A stretch of DNA of 64,000 nt from Rhizobium sp. CCGE531 (GTDB lineage Bacteria; Pseudomonadota; Alphaproteobacteria; Rhizobiales; Rhizobiaceae). Shown piece after piece: positions 62,679-64,000 of the stretch; the first letter of the stretch is position 1; each line of letters begins with the position of its first letter. Under the pieces are notes generated by a model that worked only from the letters and a program-made list of their open reading frames with translations, was not told where the DNA came from and searched no databases. The translations under genes were made by a program, and so were the position numbers. Location: contig NZ_CP032684.1 of the NCBI RefSeq assembly GCF_003627795.1, positions 3,077,001-3,141,000 on the forward strand, given 5' to 3'.

Positions 62679-63620
62679 ATGCGAATTTCTGTCGTCGGCG
62701 CCACGGGACGAGTTGGCGCTAAGCTGACCCGGACCCTGCTGAGCGCCGGGCATCAGGTCAGAGCGTTGTCGAGAGGTGGCCCAGCGCTTGACGCACTGGT
62801 CGAGCTCGGAGCAGAGCCATTCCTGGGAAGCTTTGACACAGGAGCGGGAGACCTTGACCAATTTTTCCAGGGTGCAGATGCCGCGTTCCTGATGGTGAAG
62901 ACCGATTGGAACAACATCGAGGGACACTACCCCGCTGTTGCCCAGCGCTTTGTCGATGCGCTCGAAAAATCCTCCGTCAAACTGGCCGTAAGCCTAACGG
63001 CCATGGGTTCGGACGTGAAGGGGAAAACGGGTCATTTCGAGTGCTTCCACGATCTGGACGAAAAGCTCAACGAACTCAGCAATATCAATTTGGTCCACCT
63101 GCGCGCCGCCTGGTTCATGGAAGACGTGTCGGCGTGGACGGGGCCGGTTGCCAAATACGGTCGAATTGCCTGGTTCTGCAAACCTGATTTAAAGATGCCC
63201 TGGGTGGCGACCGATGACATCGCATGGCTGGCAGCGAAGGAACTGACCAATCCGACGGGCAGACACCGCGTCTATCTCGAAGTCGGCTCGGAAGATGTCT
63301 CGATGAACGAACTGGCCGTGATCATTGGCAAGGAGATCGGCAGGCCGGTGGAGTACCGATACATCGAGACAACCCGCAAAGACGTGGAAGCTGAATTTCT
63401 GGCGCGGTTCGGGACGCCGGAGAAATGGCAGGACGACACCCTGAGTGCTGACGCTTTGAACAATGGCATCGTAAGGTTCCATGGGGAGCACGAGGATCGT
63501 CCGAAATTGCCCACAACGATGGAGGTGTTCATTGGTGACGTTTGGAAGCCGCGTTACCTGGAGGCGGTCAGAGCGGGAGACCAACGAGAGACGTTTCCCA
63601 TGTGGACCGCCAGGGACTAG
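62679..63620 (+). CDS. NmrA-like NAD(P)-binding protein (atypical SDR)
   Basis: About 313 residues from the ATG at 62679, preceded by AAAGGAG; the frame is open 34 codons further up through the AraC promoter, which is not credible. VVGATGRVGAKL (about 4-15) is the nucleotide motif. FQGADAAFLMVKTDWNN near 63 and the following VDALEKSSVKLAVSLTAMGSD resemble NmrA/HSCARG redox-sensor proteins and quinone reductases of the QOR2 type. No catalytic YxxxK is obvious. Probably under the divergent AraC regulator. Confidence 0.85.
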   Translation: MRISVVGATGRVGAKLTRTLLSAGHQVRALSRGGPALDALVELGAEPFLGSFDTGAGDLDQFFQGADAAFLMVKTDWNNIEGHYPAVAQRFVDALEKSSVKLAVSLTAMGSDVKGKTGHFECFHDLDEKLNELSNINLVHLRAAWFMEDVSAWTGPVAKYGRIAWFCKPDLKMPWVATDDIAWLAAKELTNPTGRHRVYLEVGSEDVSMNELAVIIGKEIGRPVEYRYIETTRKDVEAEFLARFGTPEKWQDDTLSADALNNGIVRFHGEHEDRPKLPTTMEVFIGDVWKPRYLEAVRAGDQRETFPMWTARD

Positions 63621-63778
63621 CTGGATGTCATGCTGGTTCTTTTGAATTGTCCCAGCAATCTCGAGTCTTTATTGGACGCTACCGCAAATTATTAAATTGC
63701 GGTAGCTATATGACCGCAATTGGCGCGTTCGAGCCATGATGCTGTCGGCCTAATGCGGCCATCTCCAACAAACTCTTC

Positions 63779-64000
<222 letters not shown>

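Overview
The window is about 64 kb of high-GC alphaproteobacterial chromosome, almost certainly from a Rhizobium-group bacterium (Rhizobiaceae). The evidence is the gene order (ybgC, tolQRAB, pal, ybgF, tilS, ftsH, glmM; ruvCAB; tkt, gap, pgk, fba), the sulfolipid genes sqdBDC, an lpiA-acvB pair of the type described in acid-tolerant Rhizobium tropici, Omp25/31-type porin-like proteins, RIME-like intergenic mosaic repeats and GTTC-N7-GTTC LexA boxes. Almost all of it is core or core-like chromosome. There is no rRNA, tRNA, CRISPR array, prophage or insertion sequence that I can see.

Layout. 1-3.7 kb: the end of mnmA, then a four-gene phospholipid-type operon (acyltransferase, CdsA-like, small membrane protein, CDP-alcohol phosphatidyltransferase). 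3.9-6.8 kb: serC-serA with a structured serC leader. 7.0-10.7 kb: a family 25 glycosyltransferase, two paralogous outer-membrane beta-barrels and an SH3 protein. 10.8-23.3 kb: glmM, a GDCCVxC protein, ftsH, tilS and the Tol-Pal cluster, with an extra stand-alone copy of the TolA C-terminal domain. 23.4-26.4 kb: the sqdB-sqdD-sqdC sulfolipid operon, translationally coupled by ATGA overlaps. 26.4-31.4 kb: the ruv operon with a VapBC-type toxin-antitoxin pair between ruvC and ruvA, followed by metallophosphoesterase, NUDIX and DinB-like genes. 31.6-36.6 kb: an LLM flavoprotein, then an ECF sigma/anti-sigma pair divergent from an MBL-TPR-DoxX operon. 36.7-40.0 kb: yebC, a secreted MBL protein, ymdB and 5-formyl-THF cyclo-ligase. 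40.1-51.6 kb: an accessory-looking block (HAD phosphatase, acvB, lpiA, SRPBCC/ArsR pair, HTH regulator, two SDRs, MarR, ClC transporter). 51.7-61.6 kb: 6S RNA, zapA, a coiled-coil protein, tkt, gap, glycolipid-binding protein, K+/H+ antiporter, pgk and class I fba. 61.8-64 kb: an AraC regulator divergent from an NmrA-like protein, then the end of an SDR gene.

The themes are envelope integrity and lipid remodelling (Tol-Pal, sulfolipid, lysyl-phosphatidylglycerol, PlsC/CdsA-like operon, barrels), DNA repair and central carbon metabolism. The most interesting signals lie between genes. A perfect LexA box sits on the -35 element of the promoter for the toxin-antitoxin pair embedded in ruvCAB. 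Two identical ECF-type promoters (GGGAATAA-N14-CGATCT) face away from each other at the sigma factor locus. CtrA-type motifs precede both barrel genes, pal and tolQ. There is also a probable 6S RNA, separated by about 11.6 kb from the 5-formyl-THF cyclo-ligase gene that normally follows it. All calls come from reading the sequence; no database search was run.
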